Origin: RGIG4576 sp964606575
Lineage (GTDB): Bacteria; Bacteroidota; Bacteroidia; Bacteroidales; Muribaculaceae
NCBI GenBank assembly: GCA_964606575.1
Contig: CAZSHA010000008.1
Span: 1 to 53,549 of the forward strand
Length of the DNA stretch: 53,549 bases
Direction of reading: 5' to 3'
Below, piece after piece: positions 44,235 to 53,549 of this stretch. The notes under the pieces were generated by a model that was given only the letters and a program-made list of their open reading frames with translations, ran no database searches and was not told the origin of the DNA. The position numbers were made by a program, and so were the translations under genes. Position 1 is the first letter of the stretch; each line of letters opens with the position of its first letter.

Positions 44235-47200
44235 TTACAATATTACCTTTGTCACCTTGTTTCCTTGCTTCTTTATAAATAATCCACTAGCAGGATTAGC
44301 AACCTTTACACCTTGCAAATTGTAATATTCCACCGGGGCATAATTATCGACTTCAATATTATCAACCGGCGTATACAATTCGGTATGTTTAAACTTGTAG
44401 TAAGCGGCGCCTTGATAAGGAACAATAACCCAAACGTTCAAGTTCTCCTCATCTACATCTGTACAAAGTGTTGTACGGAATGACGTATTACGAGTACCAC
44501 CCAATCCACTTGATGGATATGTAGATATTGCTGATGCAGCACTAAGACCATCAGTTATATCCATAAGCACAAATGCACCATCGGCAAGAGTTGTGCTACC
44601 ACCCGCAAGATTCAAGTAAGTTGTTGCTACAGCATATTTTCTAGTACCCAGTTCTATCAGTTCAAGGTCAGTTCCTTGAGAGTTTCCTACAACATCACTG
44701 CTCAAAGTACCCAAGTAATAACCATCAGATGTGAAATGAGTTGGAAGATAATCTTTAGTGGTTACCCAGAATGAGCCATCTTCTTCTACGGTAACATGCG
44801 AAACTGCAGTGTTTGAAGATATGTTATATTCCGTTTCAGTCGTTCCATCGGTAGATTTCTTCTTTAACACTACTGAAGCTGCTTCAGTTGAGCATACTCC
44901 GTTCTTTATAGAATAACTGAATACAGTGCTGTTGTATACAAACCATATTATACCATCATCCATAGTTCCCGTAGCAGTCATAGCATCACCTATGCGGAAT
45001 TCCGAATTGAAAGGAGCTGTTCTCAACAATTCAACAGGCTCTGAATCATCGCTATCCCACCTATACACTATAAATTGACTTGTCGAACCGGCAGCAACAA
45101 GATTACAAGCAATAATGCTCTCACCCAATCTTTCGATCGCGCTTATATAATGAGTTCCTTCTGTACAAGTTTCTGTGTTTAATTCGCCCTTATAAGCTCC
45201 GGTATAAGCATCTACGATATAAATCTTATTGTCTGTAATATCCGTGCGATGAACCACATATAATTTACCATCCTTAAATGCCATATCATTTGTTCCAACA
45301 GAAGATAGCGTTACCCAATCTCCATTATTTCCAGTAACTTCGGAATAATTCCAAACCTCGGTAAGAGCTGTCACATTATCATCATCAACTGATTTATATT
45401 CTACAGCACTACCACTCACCGCCACAGTACTTACAATTTCTTCTCCATTGCTATCTATTGAAGTAATGGTGATTGTACCGTCATGCACACCCTCTGAAGT
45501 TGGCTTGAATATAACCCTGATTGTTCCGCTTAACGACAAATCGGTACTATTCCAAGCAGTGTTGTTTATGACGCTGAACACATCCGAGTCAGATTCTACC
45601 GTACATGCACTATGTAAGCTACTACCTGTAACATCAATATCTTTATATGCAGTTGAACCTGTATAACATTCATCAAACAACACCGATGCCGACTCTGCAG
45701 CAAGCGTTGACGTGGTTTCCTCAGTGCCTGGGACTGTGTGTTGGAATGTATAGTAAGTTACTCCTTGGAATGGAACAGATAACCATACATTGACATGGGT
45801 TGATGTAACTTCATAACTTAATGAATTACGGAAACTTGTGTTACGAGTATTTCCTAAACCTTCTGCCGGATACGTTCCTATAGCCGTAGCCGATGATATT
45901 CCATTTGTCACGTCTAGCAACATAAACGTACCCTCAGACAAACCTTTTGACCCTGCCGTAATATTTAAATATTTCGTAGCCAAAGCATATTTTTTACTAC
46001 CTAACGTAAAGAATTTCATATCTGTACCTTGCTTCTCATCAAGTACGCTAGATGACATTTCTTCAATATAAGCACCCGTAGCGCTGAAGTGAGTAGAAAT
46101 ATATTCTTTAGCAGAAACCCAGAATGACCCATCAGACTCAACTGTGATATTCACCGCAGCCGTTCCAGATGCTATCAAATATTCTGAGCCGTCAGACTTA
46201 GTCAAAGCGATTGTTGTAGGAGTGGTTGAAGCAATCGCACCATTTGTTACAGTATAATAATACACATTGCTGCCATAAGCGAACCAAATCTTACCGTTTG
46301 TTTCATCACCGCTCACCGACATAGCATCACCTACACGAGCATCAGCAGGACGAGCCGCCTCCAAAATCTTAACTGGCTCGCTATCATCGCTAGTCCACTT
46401 ATATATTATAAAATTAACATCATCTGAACCTGTTAGGTTAGTAGCTATGATACTACTTCCTAGGGTTTCAATAGAGCTTAGGTCGTAAGTTCCGGCAGTG
46501 CAAGTTGTAGTAGGCAATTCACCTGTTTTTTGTCCTGTATAAGCATCAACTATATAAATATTATGGTCGGTACTGCCTGTACCTCGGCACACAGCATAAA
46601 GTTTGCCGTTTTTAACAGTAATATCCTCTACACTTTGTGAGCCACCAGTGAACCAATCAACCGTATTGGTTGAATTTTCAGAATAGTTCCATTTTTGGCT
46701 CAACGAGCTTATCACGTCGGTGGTAGAACCCGAACCTGTATCGGCAGCACCTGTCAACGTTGCTGTAAATTTTATTTCTTTACGATAACTAGAAGTGCTT
46801 TGCACAGCTATATATCCGCTATAAGTTCCTGCACCTAACACAAAATCGGTATTCAATGTGACACGCAATGTTCCGCCAGTCCTAGCATTCCATCCCGAAA
46901 GTGCGGCTACCTTAACAGCCGAGCTGTTAGGGTTATAAACGATGTCGGATGTAAGGTTTTCTCCTGTAACCGTAATATCAACATAAGGAGCATCGGCTGA
47001 ACCACATTCACCTGAAAGTTCAATGCTTTCCTTGTTAACTGATATTGCCGGTACTGCTTTTGTAGGAGGCATTGCGCTAACGCTCCAATAATATGTGCCT
47101 ATGTTACCTTGACCGTTGTTATATCCCACCCAGTCATAAGTAGAGTGTTGTCCGTCACCATCAGGCCAAGACGAGTCATTATAGTCACCGTATGGGTCAT

Positions 47201-48845
47201 GACATACAAATGAGCCGGTCTGTTCGGTAAAACCTGTTGCCGTGCGGTATTTGCAGTTAGTAGCAAAACCTAGAATCACGTGACCGCTAGAACCTAAAGC
47301 AACACAAATCAAGTATGGGCGACCAGCAGCAGCCTCGGTGTTGAACGTACTCCATGCGGTCGAAGAACTATAAGTTTTTGACGTAGAAGTACAACCGTTA
47401 AGTTTCATGAAGTCTTCTATATGATATTGAGGAGAATTGGTGTTCCACATATATCCATAAGCACCGCTGATTGTAGCACAATACTTATACTTCGTCAGAT
47501 TGAAAGTATATGTGCCAGCTTGATTGGTAAACGTGTTACCAATGTGATGTGCATAATATTTTGTTGTTCCATCGTAACGTGATGTAGTTGCAACAGGGTC
47601 TAGAAGACCAAAATAGCCCAAATACATACATGCCGATGTTGGTGCGCACGATACATATCCCCAACGTGTACATCCGCTTATCGAAGGTGAATCATAAATT
47701 TGGCTAAGGTAAGGAATATCAAGACCGCCTATCTTTTGTTGCATAGCTTTGGTTCTTGCCTCTTGCGACGGTTTTAATCTTCTGGGATTGTCGCATATAT
47801 CGCCTAAACGTTTTCCGAACAAGTCGTCTTCACCTATTGAGAAAAGCGTAGTTTCTTCAGTTTGAGCGTTCGACAATATCCTTACTCCTGTTGAAAATAG
47901 TTTACGCATAGCAAGACCACGCTTCTTACCTGTAGCGTAAGGTATCACCAACTTATTATCGGTGGTTATGATAGCATCGGTAGGCATGTTGCCTGAAGAT
48001 GCCACCAAAGTAACCGCATTTGTTCCATCAAATCCTATTTTCTTAATGCTGCTGCCTGTGACACGCATCTCATCAGCACCGTCAACCGTAGTGTAAACCA
48101 ATTCCGTTGAATTGTTAGCCCATGTAGCCGAAACTCCTCTACCCAACGAATAAATCTTTCTACTGGCTCTATCAACTACCGAGATTGTTCCGTTTGAAGC
48201 ATGAACAGCTATCTTGCTGCCGTCGGGCGACCAAACACCGTTGTAACCACCGTCAACAGCTACCTGCTCTATTACACCAGAAGTCAAGTCAATAACGAAC
48301 ATACGTCCGTCGATATTGCTATAAGCCACTTTACTACCGTCTGGAGAGATGTTGGCGATATTGGTATAAAAACCTAAGTCATAGGTCTTGCGGTTTTCTC
48401 CTTTACGTATTATCAACTTATCGCCAATCGTATAAGCCATAGTTCCGTCATTGCTGAACGACACCTGACCACACTGGTGGCAATAATTTTCCAAAAGCGT
48501 AATCTCACCTGTTTCCACATTTAGGATTGCTGGAGCTTGAAGGTCGTCATCATTGATGCTCTTAAAGCCTATCAACGACTTGTCTTTGCTCATTTGCGTG
48601 TATATACCGCAACCACGCCCTGACAAAAGCGTAGTCAACTGATTGTCTTTAAGCAAATAGATCTCAGAATAACGGTTGTTAGACACAACAATACCGTTTT
48701 TAGACTCCATAGGATTACGCAAGTAACCCATGTCGCCAATTTCATAAGTGTCAACTTGGCTAAAACCTGTTACCGAAACGCATAAAAGCGTTAGGCTAAA
48801 CAGTTTTTTCAACCAAGATGTTGTTAAGGTAGTCGTTAGTTTCAT
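44235..48845 (-). CDS. Secreted C39-like cysteine peptidase/propeller protein, 1536 aa
   Basis: Signal peptide at the N-terminus, then a TolB/WD40-like propeller (about residues 30-330: 'WSPDGSKIAVHASNG', 'SPDGSKVAYSNIDG'). A C39-like papain-fold domain follows, with Cys in 'SCAPTSACMYLGYF' (about 402), His in 'SGHVILGFA' (about 522) and Asp/Asn in 'CHDPYGDYND' (about 552). Two Ig-like/propeller units of about 370 aa then appear as a tandem duplication, beginning near 715 and 1160 ('QKWNYSENSTNTVDWF' / 'EVWNYSEVTGNNGDWV'). The end 'YYNLQGVKVANPASGLFIKKQG' is a common surface-sorting-like tail in Prevotella relatives. Confidence 0.82.
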   Translation of the reverse strand: MKLTTTLTTSWLKKLFSLTLLCVSVTGFSQVDTYEIGDMGYLRNPMESKNGIVVSNNRYSEIYLLKDNQLTTLLSGRGCGIYTQMSKDKSLIGFKSINDDDLQAPAILNVETGEITLLENYCHQCGQVSFSNDGTMAYTIGDKLIIRKGENRKTYDLGFYTNIANISPDGSKVAYSNIDGRMFVIDLTSGVIEQVAVDGGYNGVWSPDGSKIAVHASNGTISVVDRASRKIYSLGRGVSATWANNSTELVYTTVDGADEMRVTGSSIKKIGFDGTNAVTLVASSGNMPTDAIITTDNKLVIPYATGKKRGLAMRKLFSTGVRILSNAQTEETTLFSIGEDDLFGKRLGDICDNPRRLKPSQEARTKAMQQKIGGLDIPYLSQIYDSPSISGCTRWGYVSCAPTSACMYLGYFGLLDPVATTSRYDGTTKYYAHHIGNTFTNQAGTYTFNLTKYKYCATISGAYGYMWNTNSPQYHIEDFMKLNGCTSTSKTYSSSTAWSTFNTEAAAGRPYLICVALGSSGHVILGFATNCKYRTATGFTEQTGSFVCHDPYGDYNDSSWPDGDGQHSTYDWVGYNNGQGNIGTYYWSVSAMPPTKAVPAISVNKESIELSGECGSADAPYVDITVTGENLTSDIVYNPNSSAVKVAALSGWNARTGGTLRVTLNTDFVLGAGTYSGYIAVQSTSSYRKEIKFTATLTGAADTGSGSTTDVISSLSQKWNYSENSTNTVDWFTGGSQSVEDITVKNGKLYAVCRGTGSTDHNIYIVDAYTGQKTGELPTTTCTAGTYDLSSIETLGSSIIATNLTGSDDVNFIIYKWTSDDSEPVKILEAARPADARVGDAMSVSGDETNGKIWFAYGSNVYYYTVTNGAIASTTPTTIALTKSDGSEYLIASGTAAVNITVESDGSFWVSAKEYISTHFSATGAYIEEMSSSVLDEKQGTDMKFFTLGSKKYALATKYLNITAGSKGLSEGTFMLLDVTNGISSATAIGTYPAEGLGNTRNTSFRNSLSYEVTSTHVNVWLSVPFQGVTYYTFQHTVPGTEETTSTLAAESASVLFDECYTGSTAYKDIDVTGSSLHSACTVESDSDVFSVINNTAWNSTDLSLSGTIRVIFKPTSEGVHDGTITITSIDSNGEEIVSTVAVSGSAVEYKSVDDDNVTALTEVWNYSEVTGNNGDWVTLSSVGTNDMAFKDGKLYVVHRTDITDNKIYIVDAYTGAYKGELNTETCTEGTHYISAIERLGESIIACNLVAAGSTSQFIVYRWDSDDSEPVELLRTAPFNSEFRIGDAMTATGTMDDGIIWFVYNSTVFSYSIKNGVCSTEAASVVLKKKSTDGTTETEYNISSNTAVSHVTVEEDGSFWVTTKDYLPTHFTSDGYYLGTLSSDVVGNSQGTDLELIELGTRKYAVATTYLNLAGGSTTLADGAFVLMDITDGLSAASAISTYPSSGLGGTRNTSFRTTLCTDVDEENLNVWVIVPYQGAAYYKFKHTELYTPVDNIEVDNYAPVEYYNLQGVKVANPASGLFIKKQGNKVTKVIL

Positions 48846-48897
48846 TGTTAATTAATTTTATATATTGGTAATATTTAAATTTCAAAACATTATGGTA

Positions 48898-49710
48898 TTA
48901 TAATAAAAAAATGTCATCTAATTTTCGATGCTTCTTAGTGTACTTTATAAAAGGTGTAAATACATATCTGCCTTTCTTCCTAGTAGCTTTTGTATATTCT
49001 ATCGCACGTTGCGGACAATGGTGAATACAAGCTAGGCACATCGCACAATTACCATGCCAACTAGGCACGCCGTCATTCATCTTCACATTCTTCATCGGAC
49101 AGCTATTAACGCATATTCCGCAACGTATACACTTATCAGTGTTAACCACAAATTTACTATCGCTCATGCAGTTACGCCTGAACCAAGGGTTTATCACATG
49201 CGATTTCACCCATGCCCAATGTCCCTTGTATACCGAAATTTCCTCTTTCCGCTTCTTCACATGGCTGGCAATACATTTCACACGACCTATTGCGTTACGT
49301 TTCTTACGCCTCTCGGTCGCATCGTCATCCACATCAAATCCTGGCAATAATATATAATTATTGGGCATCACTACTGTATAAGCGGCATTTAATCTTATGT
49401 CGCCTAACACTTTTTTCCATATATCGACCAACAAACCTACATCATCGCCGCAAGTAGCCACCATATAGCAATAAGTGTCCTTAGCATAACCTTTAAGGTC
49501 GAGCCTTTTCACAAACTCTTCCATCACTGGAGGCGGTCCCCATGAATAAGTGGGGAAAACAAAGCCTAAAGCCTCGCCAACCTCCAAATTATACGAAAAT
49601 TGACCGCTAGCAAACGATTCAGAGATAGGAACAACCCTATCTTTTAGGCACGCTCCCATTAATTCGGCAGCCCAGCGGCTGTTTCCTGTTCCTGAAAAGT
49701 AAAAAATCAT
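48898..49710 (-). CDS. EFR1-type flavodoxin-ferredoxin protein
   Basis: 270 aa. An N-terminal flavodoxin-like fold begins 'MIFYFSGTGNSRWAAELM' (FMN phosphate loop SGTGNS). The C-terminal half has two 4Fe-4S motifs, CIRCGICVNSCP and CAMCLACIHHCP. This fusion is the EFR1 family. It likely transfers low-potential electrons; the partner is unknown. It is transcribed in the same direction as the Smr-domain and asparaginase genes, 20 bp after the former. Confidence 0.9.
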   Translation of the reverse strand: MIFYFSGTGNSRWAAELMGACLKDRVVPISESFASGQFSYNLEVGEALGFVFPTYSWGPPPVMEEFVKRLDLKGYAKDTYCYMVATCGDDVGLLVDIWKKVLGDIRLNAAYTVVMPNNYILLPGFDVDDDATERRKKRNAIGRVKCIASHVKKRKEEISVYKGHWAWVKSHVINPWFRRNCMSDSKFVVNTDKCIRCGICVNSCPMKNVKMNDGVPSWHGNCAMCLACIHHCPQRAIEYTKATRKKGRYVFTPFIKYTKKHRKLDDIFLL

Positions 49711-49730
49711 ATATTAAAGCCTTTTTTATT

Positions 49731-50789
49731 TCATTTGATTGTAATTAGCGTCGCACCGAATCCGTACTCTCTAAAACTAGCATCTTGGGCTTCACAACGT
49801 GGATATTTACGTTTCAACTCATCTAGTATCGACTTTCGCAACACGCCCTCGCCTTTACCGTGAATAAACACTATCTTCGCACCCTTTCGATTGCTGTTCT
49901 CATTCATCACTCGGCGGAACTCGTCAAGCTGAACATCAAGCATATCCTTATTAGACAGACCTGCAGTTGTGTCCAACAACTCGTTTATGTGCAAGTCGCA
50001 TTCTATTATTTCACCTTTTTTCGCTTTCTCATGCTTCTGCACCGGTTGGTGTTTTGGTTTATTGTCATTGTAGCGTTTTTCTTTCATGGCACGTTCCAAA
50101 TCGCCGCTGTCCACCGTCACCATTTTCACTGGTCGGTCGTTCTTTACAATGTCAAGAGCTATCACAGGAGTATCGAAATAATCATTGTCATGAAAGCAAT
50201 GCAACTTGTAAAATTTTGTGGTGTCTAGCCTATGCTCTACCAATGCTGGATTTTTCAACTTGAACCCCTTACCTTCCTTAAATGCCACATATTGAATTGC
50301 AACACGATCCATTTGAGATAGCAGACTATGGTCAAATTCTTCGATATGCACCTGAATATTAGGCTCGACGATGCTATGATAACGTGTAATCCAATCAGCA
50401 TCGGAGTCACTGCGGGTCATGTACGAGAAATACAGATAATAATTGCTGTCATTCACCAAGTAAGCATCATACGAAGTCGTATTAAGATGCTTTATTTCTC
50501 GTGGCTCGTAAGCAAGCACCACATTCAGCGTATCACCGTCTTCAGTTTCCTCTATAGCTTCCGGTTTAGGCGTTTCTATCTTCACTTCCTTAGAAGGTAC
50601 TGGAATCACCGGCTTGTCGTAAGCCGTAGGTTTAGGCTTGGCTGCCTCTACCACTATGCACTCACGCAACAAGACCGGTTGTTCAAACCCGTCCTCGTCT
50701 TCAACATAAGCCATGTTTCCCACAATCTTCGTTACACGTCCTCCTCCCGTCTGGTTTAAGAACCGTACTATATCATTCACTTGTGCCAT
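49731..50789 (-). CDS. DUF2027 / Smr-domain protein
   Basis: 352 aa. The N-terminus 'VNDIVRFLNQTGGGRVTKIVGNMAYVEDEDGFEQPVL' is a Tudor-like DUF2027 start. A beta-sandwich in the middle ('YLVNDSNYYLYFSYM') is followed by a Lys-rich linker. The C-terminal Smr domain has 'ECDLHINEL' and 'IVFIHGKGEGVLRKSI' (the HGKG motif). Smr domains act as nucleases or on RNA and ribosome collisions; this fusion is characteristic of Bacteroidota. Its gene lies between asparaginase and the EFR1 protein. Confidence 0.9.
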   Translation of the reverse strand: MAQVNDIVRFLNQTGGGRVTKIVGNMAYVEDEDGFEQPVLLRECIVVEAAKPKPTAYDKPVIPVPSKEVKIETPKPEAIEETEDGDTLNVVLAYEPREIKHLNTTSYDAYLVNDSNYYLYFSYMTRSDSDADWITRYHSIVEPNIQVHIEEFDHSLLSQMDRVAIQYVAFKEGKGFKLKNPALVEHRLDTTKFYKLHCFHDNDYFDTPVIALDIVKNDRPVKMVTVDSGDLERAMKEKRYNDNKPKHQPVQKHEKAKKGEIIECDLHINELLDTTAGLSNKDMLDVQLDEFRRVMNENSNRKGAKIVFIHGKGEGVLRKSILDELKRKYPRCEAQDASFREYGFGATLITIK

Positions 50790-50813
50790 TTTCCTATAAT
50801 TTTATCAAAACCA

Positions 50814-51866
50814 TTAAATGGTAACTTCCCCGCAAAGCGAGTATTCAAGATATTTCTTCACATTCTCGGCTGGCAAACCCATACCGAAAAGATACATCAT
50901 CTTCGTGATTGCGGCTTCCGATGTTATATCATGCCCGCTCACAACGCCTGCCCGTGTCAAGCAGTCGCCTGTCACATATCGTGTACTATGGATTCCACCG
51001 TTCACACATTGCGTCACGTTCAATATCACTATACCCCGCTGCACAGCCGCATTTATGGCATCGGTAAACCATTTATCGGTAGGAGCGTTTCCAGCACCAT
51101 AGGTTTTAAATACTATGCCTTTTATGTCGGGCGTGTTCAACACATGCTCTAGGATTTTCTCGCTCATGCCCGGGTACAAATCCACAAACATCACATTCGT
51201 GTCCATGTTGTAACGCACCTTCAGCGGTCGTCTTGATGGCACACGGTACAACGATTCCTCATTGAAGTGTATGCCTAGTCCAATCTTTGCCAATGGCGGA
51301 TAGTTATTGCTTTTGAAAGCGTTGAAATTGTCGGCGCTCATCTTTGTGCTTCGGTTGCCTCTCCACAAATAATTTTCAAACAAAATGGCAACCTCTTGCA
51401 CCATAGGTTCACCTTGAGCGTCACGTGCCGCGGCTATCTGCAACGACGTGATAAGATTCTCTTCTCCATCGGTACGCACTTCGCCTATAGGTAATTGTGA
51501 ACCTGTTATTATCACAGGCTTATGCAAGTTCTCCAGCATAAAGCTAAGAGCCGAAGCCGTAAACGCCATAGTGTCAGTGCCATGTAGCACCACAAATCCA
51601 TCGTAGGCATCATAGTTCTCCTCAATGGCAATGGCAATATCTCTCCAGTGCGAAGGCGACATGTTTGAACTGTCTATCGGAGGATTAAACTGGATATTGT
51701 TTATCACGTAATCCAGTTTCTTTATCTTAGGCACATTATCTATCAGATGCGTGAAGTCAAACGGCTGCAACGCTCCAGTTACACTATCTTCAATCATTCC
51801 GATAGTTCCGCCAGTATAGATAATCAATATTTTAGGACGTTCTGTGTCGTTAAGCGAAATTGCCAT
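50814..51866 (-). CDS. ansA: L-asparaginase, type I (cytoplasmic)
   Basis: 350 aa without signal peptide. The first catalytic Thr is in 'ILIIYTGGTIGM' and the second in 'VVLHGTDTMAFTASALSFML'. 'KPVIITGSQLPIGEVRTDGEENL' is the type I hallmark. It hydrolyses Asn to Asp and ammonia. First gene of the leftward run with the Smr and EFR1 genes, with a -7 box at 51899-51906. Confidence 0.93.
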   Translation of the reverse strand: MAISLNDTERPKILIIYTGGTIGMIEDSVTGALQPFDFTHLIDNVPKIKKLDYVINNIQFNPPIDSSNMSPSHWRDIAIAIEENYDAYDGFVVLHGTDTMAFTASALSFMLENLHKPVIITGSQLPIGEVRTDGEENLITSLQIAAARDAQGEPMVQEVAILFENYLWRGNRSTKMSADNFNAFKSNNYPPLAKIGLGIHFNEESLYRVPSRRPLKVRYNMDTNVMFVDLYPGMSEKILEHVLNTPDIKGIVFKTYGAGNAPTDKWFTDAINAAVQRGIVILNVTQCVNGGIHSTRYVTGDCLTRAGVVSGHDITSEAAITKMMYLFGMGLPAENVKKYLEYSLCGEVTI

Positions 51867-51898
51867 AGCCTTAAAACGAGTTTTTTATTTCCAACTTA

Positions 51899-51906
51899 CA
51901 AAGTTA
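51899..51906 (-). promoter_or_regulatory. -7 element upstream of asparaginase
   Basis: TAACTTTG on the minus strand, 33 bp before the ATG; no clear -33 element 19-20 bp upstream. Confidence 0.5.
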
Positions 51907-52176
51907 GTAACAAAAACAAAAAAATATCTAGCTATCGCCTAAAATTGTTTTATCCTAAATTGTATTACACTTCTAGGCAGATTAAGAAGCTAGCTGTTTA
52001 AAGTTTTATTATCAAATTAGACCTTGCATCACAAGAACAACGCTTCTTCATGGAAGTTGATCTTCTGATAAATTGTTAAATTAAGCTAAAGCAGATGCAC
52101 GATATTGTAATTTACCGATAAAATTCATATATTGTAGCAGTGTAATATTAATCAACAATTTTAAATCGAAATAGCT
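51907..52176. other. Intergenic region before the 42-aa ORF
   Basis: AT-rich, nothing coding. Its last bases (TTTAAATCGAAATAGCT before the ATG at 52177) resemble the bases before the LRR gene ATG at 52350 (TTTAAACCAATATAGCT). Confidence 0.5.
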
Positions 52177-52305
52177 ATGAAAGAGATTAATGGCGTTATC
52201 AGAGAGGATGGGGATATTGTGTGGTGTACGGTTGACGGTGTGCTGACACGTAATGAATATCGTGACGGTAAATGGTATAGGATAACCCCGACCGTTGTTG
52301 GATAA
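52177..52305 (+). CDS. Small ORF, 42 aa, unknown function
   Basis: MKEINGVIREDGDIVWCTVDG... forms a short beta-rich protein ending in TAA. It shares its 5' leader with the following LRR gene, 45 bp downstream, so both may be co-regulated. No family recognised; Trp and Val content and lack of repeats argue for a real, small globular protein. Confidence 0.45.
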   Translation: MKEINGVIREDGDIVWCTVDGVLTRNEYRDGKWYRITPTVVG

Positions 52306-52349
52306 ATATAAAGTTTGGAAAATATTAATAACTTTAAACCAATATAGCT

Positions 52350-53521
52350 ATGAATAAGGATGAAATAATAACAGGGCTTTTTGTTTTGATTCTATCGTTA
52401 TTACCATTTAAGGTTTCTGCACAGTCGACCTTTTGGGGCGATACCATAAGTGATGGTAGCGGAGTCGCAACTTATGCGTTGAAGTATGAGGTGATTTCAG
52501 ATAGTACTGTAAAAGTTATGGATATAACAGAAGATTTTTTGAAGTTGGAAAATGTGGTTGTTCCCGAAGCTGTAAACTGGAATGGTAAAAGTATGGCAGT
52601 TACAGAAATAGGAAATAACGCATTCAGCTCGCATTATAAGAACACTCTAAAAATAGAAAGGATAACGATGCCCAAAACAGTTACAACAATTAGGGAGAAC
52701 GCGTTCAAGCATGCTTACTTTCTTTACAAAGAAGGTTATATATCTACTCTAGATGGCAAAGTTACTTATGATGTGGGAATTAACGATATGGAGGTGAGTG
52801 ATATAGATGCTTGGTGTCATGTTAAATTGGATGGTGTGTATTCGCATCCGTTGAATCATGCACACGAGACTTGTCATCTTGTGGGGGTGATGCTGGAAGA
52901 AAATATGAATTGTTTAGTTCATTGTAATGGTGAAAATCACAACTTTTATTTAAATGGCGAATTGGTTGAGGATGTTACTTTGCCGGAAGATCTTGACCAT
53001 GTGAAGAATTATACATTTATGAATTGTGATGAAATAAAAAGCATTACTAGTAAAAAGCCTATAAAATTGTTGGTCGCTTGGCATTTGGCGGTTGCTTAAA
53101 ATTGGCTAATATTGACCTTGATTCCACATTGGATTCTATTGCTGAATATGCTTTTGAAGAGTGCAGAAGCTTGAGGTTGCCATCAGTTCCAGTGTTGCGT
53201 ATAAATAGTAGTGTAGGAGACAGAGCCTTTCTTCATTGTAAATCGTTAGAATTATCAGAATTACATTTGAATGGGTATGTTGGCTATTACGCTTTTGGTG
53301 ATTGCAAGTATATATCAAAAGTGGTTATCGGGAAAGATGCGGTAGTGATGCAGGGCGCATTTGTAGGCACGAAAATAGATGAATTTTTTATATATTGTGC
53401 AGAACCTCCAAGCTCACCGCTTTTCTTTGATTACTATACAGCATCAAATGTAGGCGTTGTGTATGTTCCTGATGCTTATCTGCAGGTGTATAAAGGGCTT
53501 AATATGCAAAAAGTAGGCTGA
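52350..53521 (+). pseudogene. BspA-like leucine-rich-repeat (LRR_5) protein, frameshifted
   Basis: Signal peptide ('MNKDEIITGLFVLILSLLPFKVSA') then LRR_5-type repeats ('VTEIGNNAFSS', 'VTTIRENAFKH'). The first frame stops at TAA 53097-53099. One frame over, the repeats continue at once ('IVGRLAFGGCLKLANIDL', 'SIAEYAFEECRSL', 'VGDRAFLHCKSL', 'VGYYAFGDCKYI') to TGA at 53519-53521 with a typical 'VVYVPDAYLQVYKGL' ending. Adding one A to the AAAA tract near 53061 would restore one 390-aa protein. Either a true frameshift (phase variation in an A-tract, decay) or a sequencing error. Confidence 0.75.
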
Positions 53522-53549
53522 AACCTTTGTAAGTTATTGATAATGATTA

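Overview
The window is a Bacteroidota chromosome segment carrying a complete-looking prophage of about 26.8 kb (7362-34169). Several things point to an order Bacteroidales host. Promoters have the TAnnTTTG (-7) and TTG/TTTG (-33) form. There is an outer-membrane beta-barrel protein of the TonB-receptor type, a secreted glycosidase with a type IX secretion (T9SS) C-terminal tail, a DUF2027/Smr protein and a BspA-like leucine-rich-repeat gene. The T9SS tail and the recurring 'YYNLQGV' C-terminus fit a Prevotella/Muribaculaceae-like organism better than Bacteroides sensu stricto; the genus is inference.

Host left flank (1-7361): the 5' part of tRNA-Phe, a leftward three-gene RND efflux operon (adaptor, pump, outer-membrane channel), a rightward SAM methyltransferase and a small membrane protein. 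Host right flank (34170-53549): tRNA-Lys(CTT), a GH31 alpha-glucosidase, an outer-membrane beta-barrel protein divergent from a T9SS phosphodiester glycosidase, a glycogen branching enzyme, a 1536-aa secreted C39-like peptidase/propeller protein, an EFR1-type ferredoxin-flavodoxin, a DUF2027/Smr protein, type I asparaginase, a 42-aa ORF and a frameshifted LRR gene.

The prophage sits in the 3' end of tRNA-Lys. A 49-bp direct repeat marks attL (7362-7410) and attR (34121-34169), and GGTTTAAAC arm-type repeats lie at both ends (2 left, 8 right). Nearly everything is transcribed leftwards. From right to left it holds: integrase; an early block with DUF5053-like genes and a HicAB toxin-antitoxin pair; HNH endonuclease; helicase-like protein; a PD-(D/E)XK-type nuclease; small terminase; three DNA methyltransferases; large terminase; portal; prohead protease; HK97-type capsid; head-tail connectors; tail tube; a frameshifted tail chaperone pair; tape measure; tail-tip protein; fibres; a holin-like protein; and a left-end block of accessory genes.

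The main discovery is that the late part of this prophage does not use the standard code. Read with TAG as a stop, almost every structural, packaging and methyltransferase gene is broken into fragments. Read with TAG as glutamine, about 22 genes become full-length and end only in TAA or TGA. I count about 68 in-frame TAG codons by hand. One of them occupies the invariant Gln of the Pro-Cys-Gln catalytic motif of a C5 cytosine methyltransferase. The integrase needs no recoding, and three genes of the early block (two DUF5053-like genes and hicB) instead END at TAG, two of them directly before a terminator. The two readings collide in hicAB: TAG is inside the conserved C-terminus of the HicA toxin, 6 nt upstream of a perfect stem-loop, and is the stop codon of the HicB antitoxin. 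I could find no suppressor tRNA or release-factor gene in the window, so how decoding switches is open. Other notable items are a dnaX-like A AAA AAG frameshift site in the tail chaperone, palindromes inside three phage promoters, and two copies of a pseudoknot-like leader just upstream of left-end phage genes.
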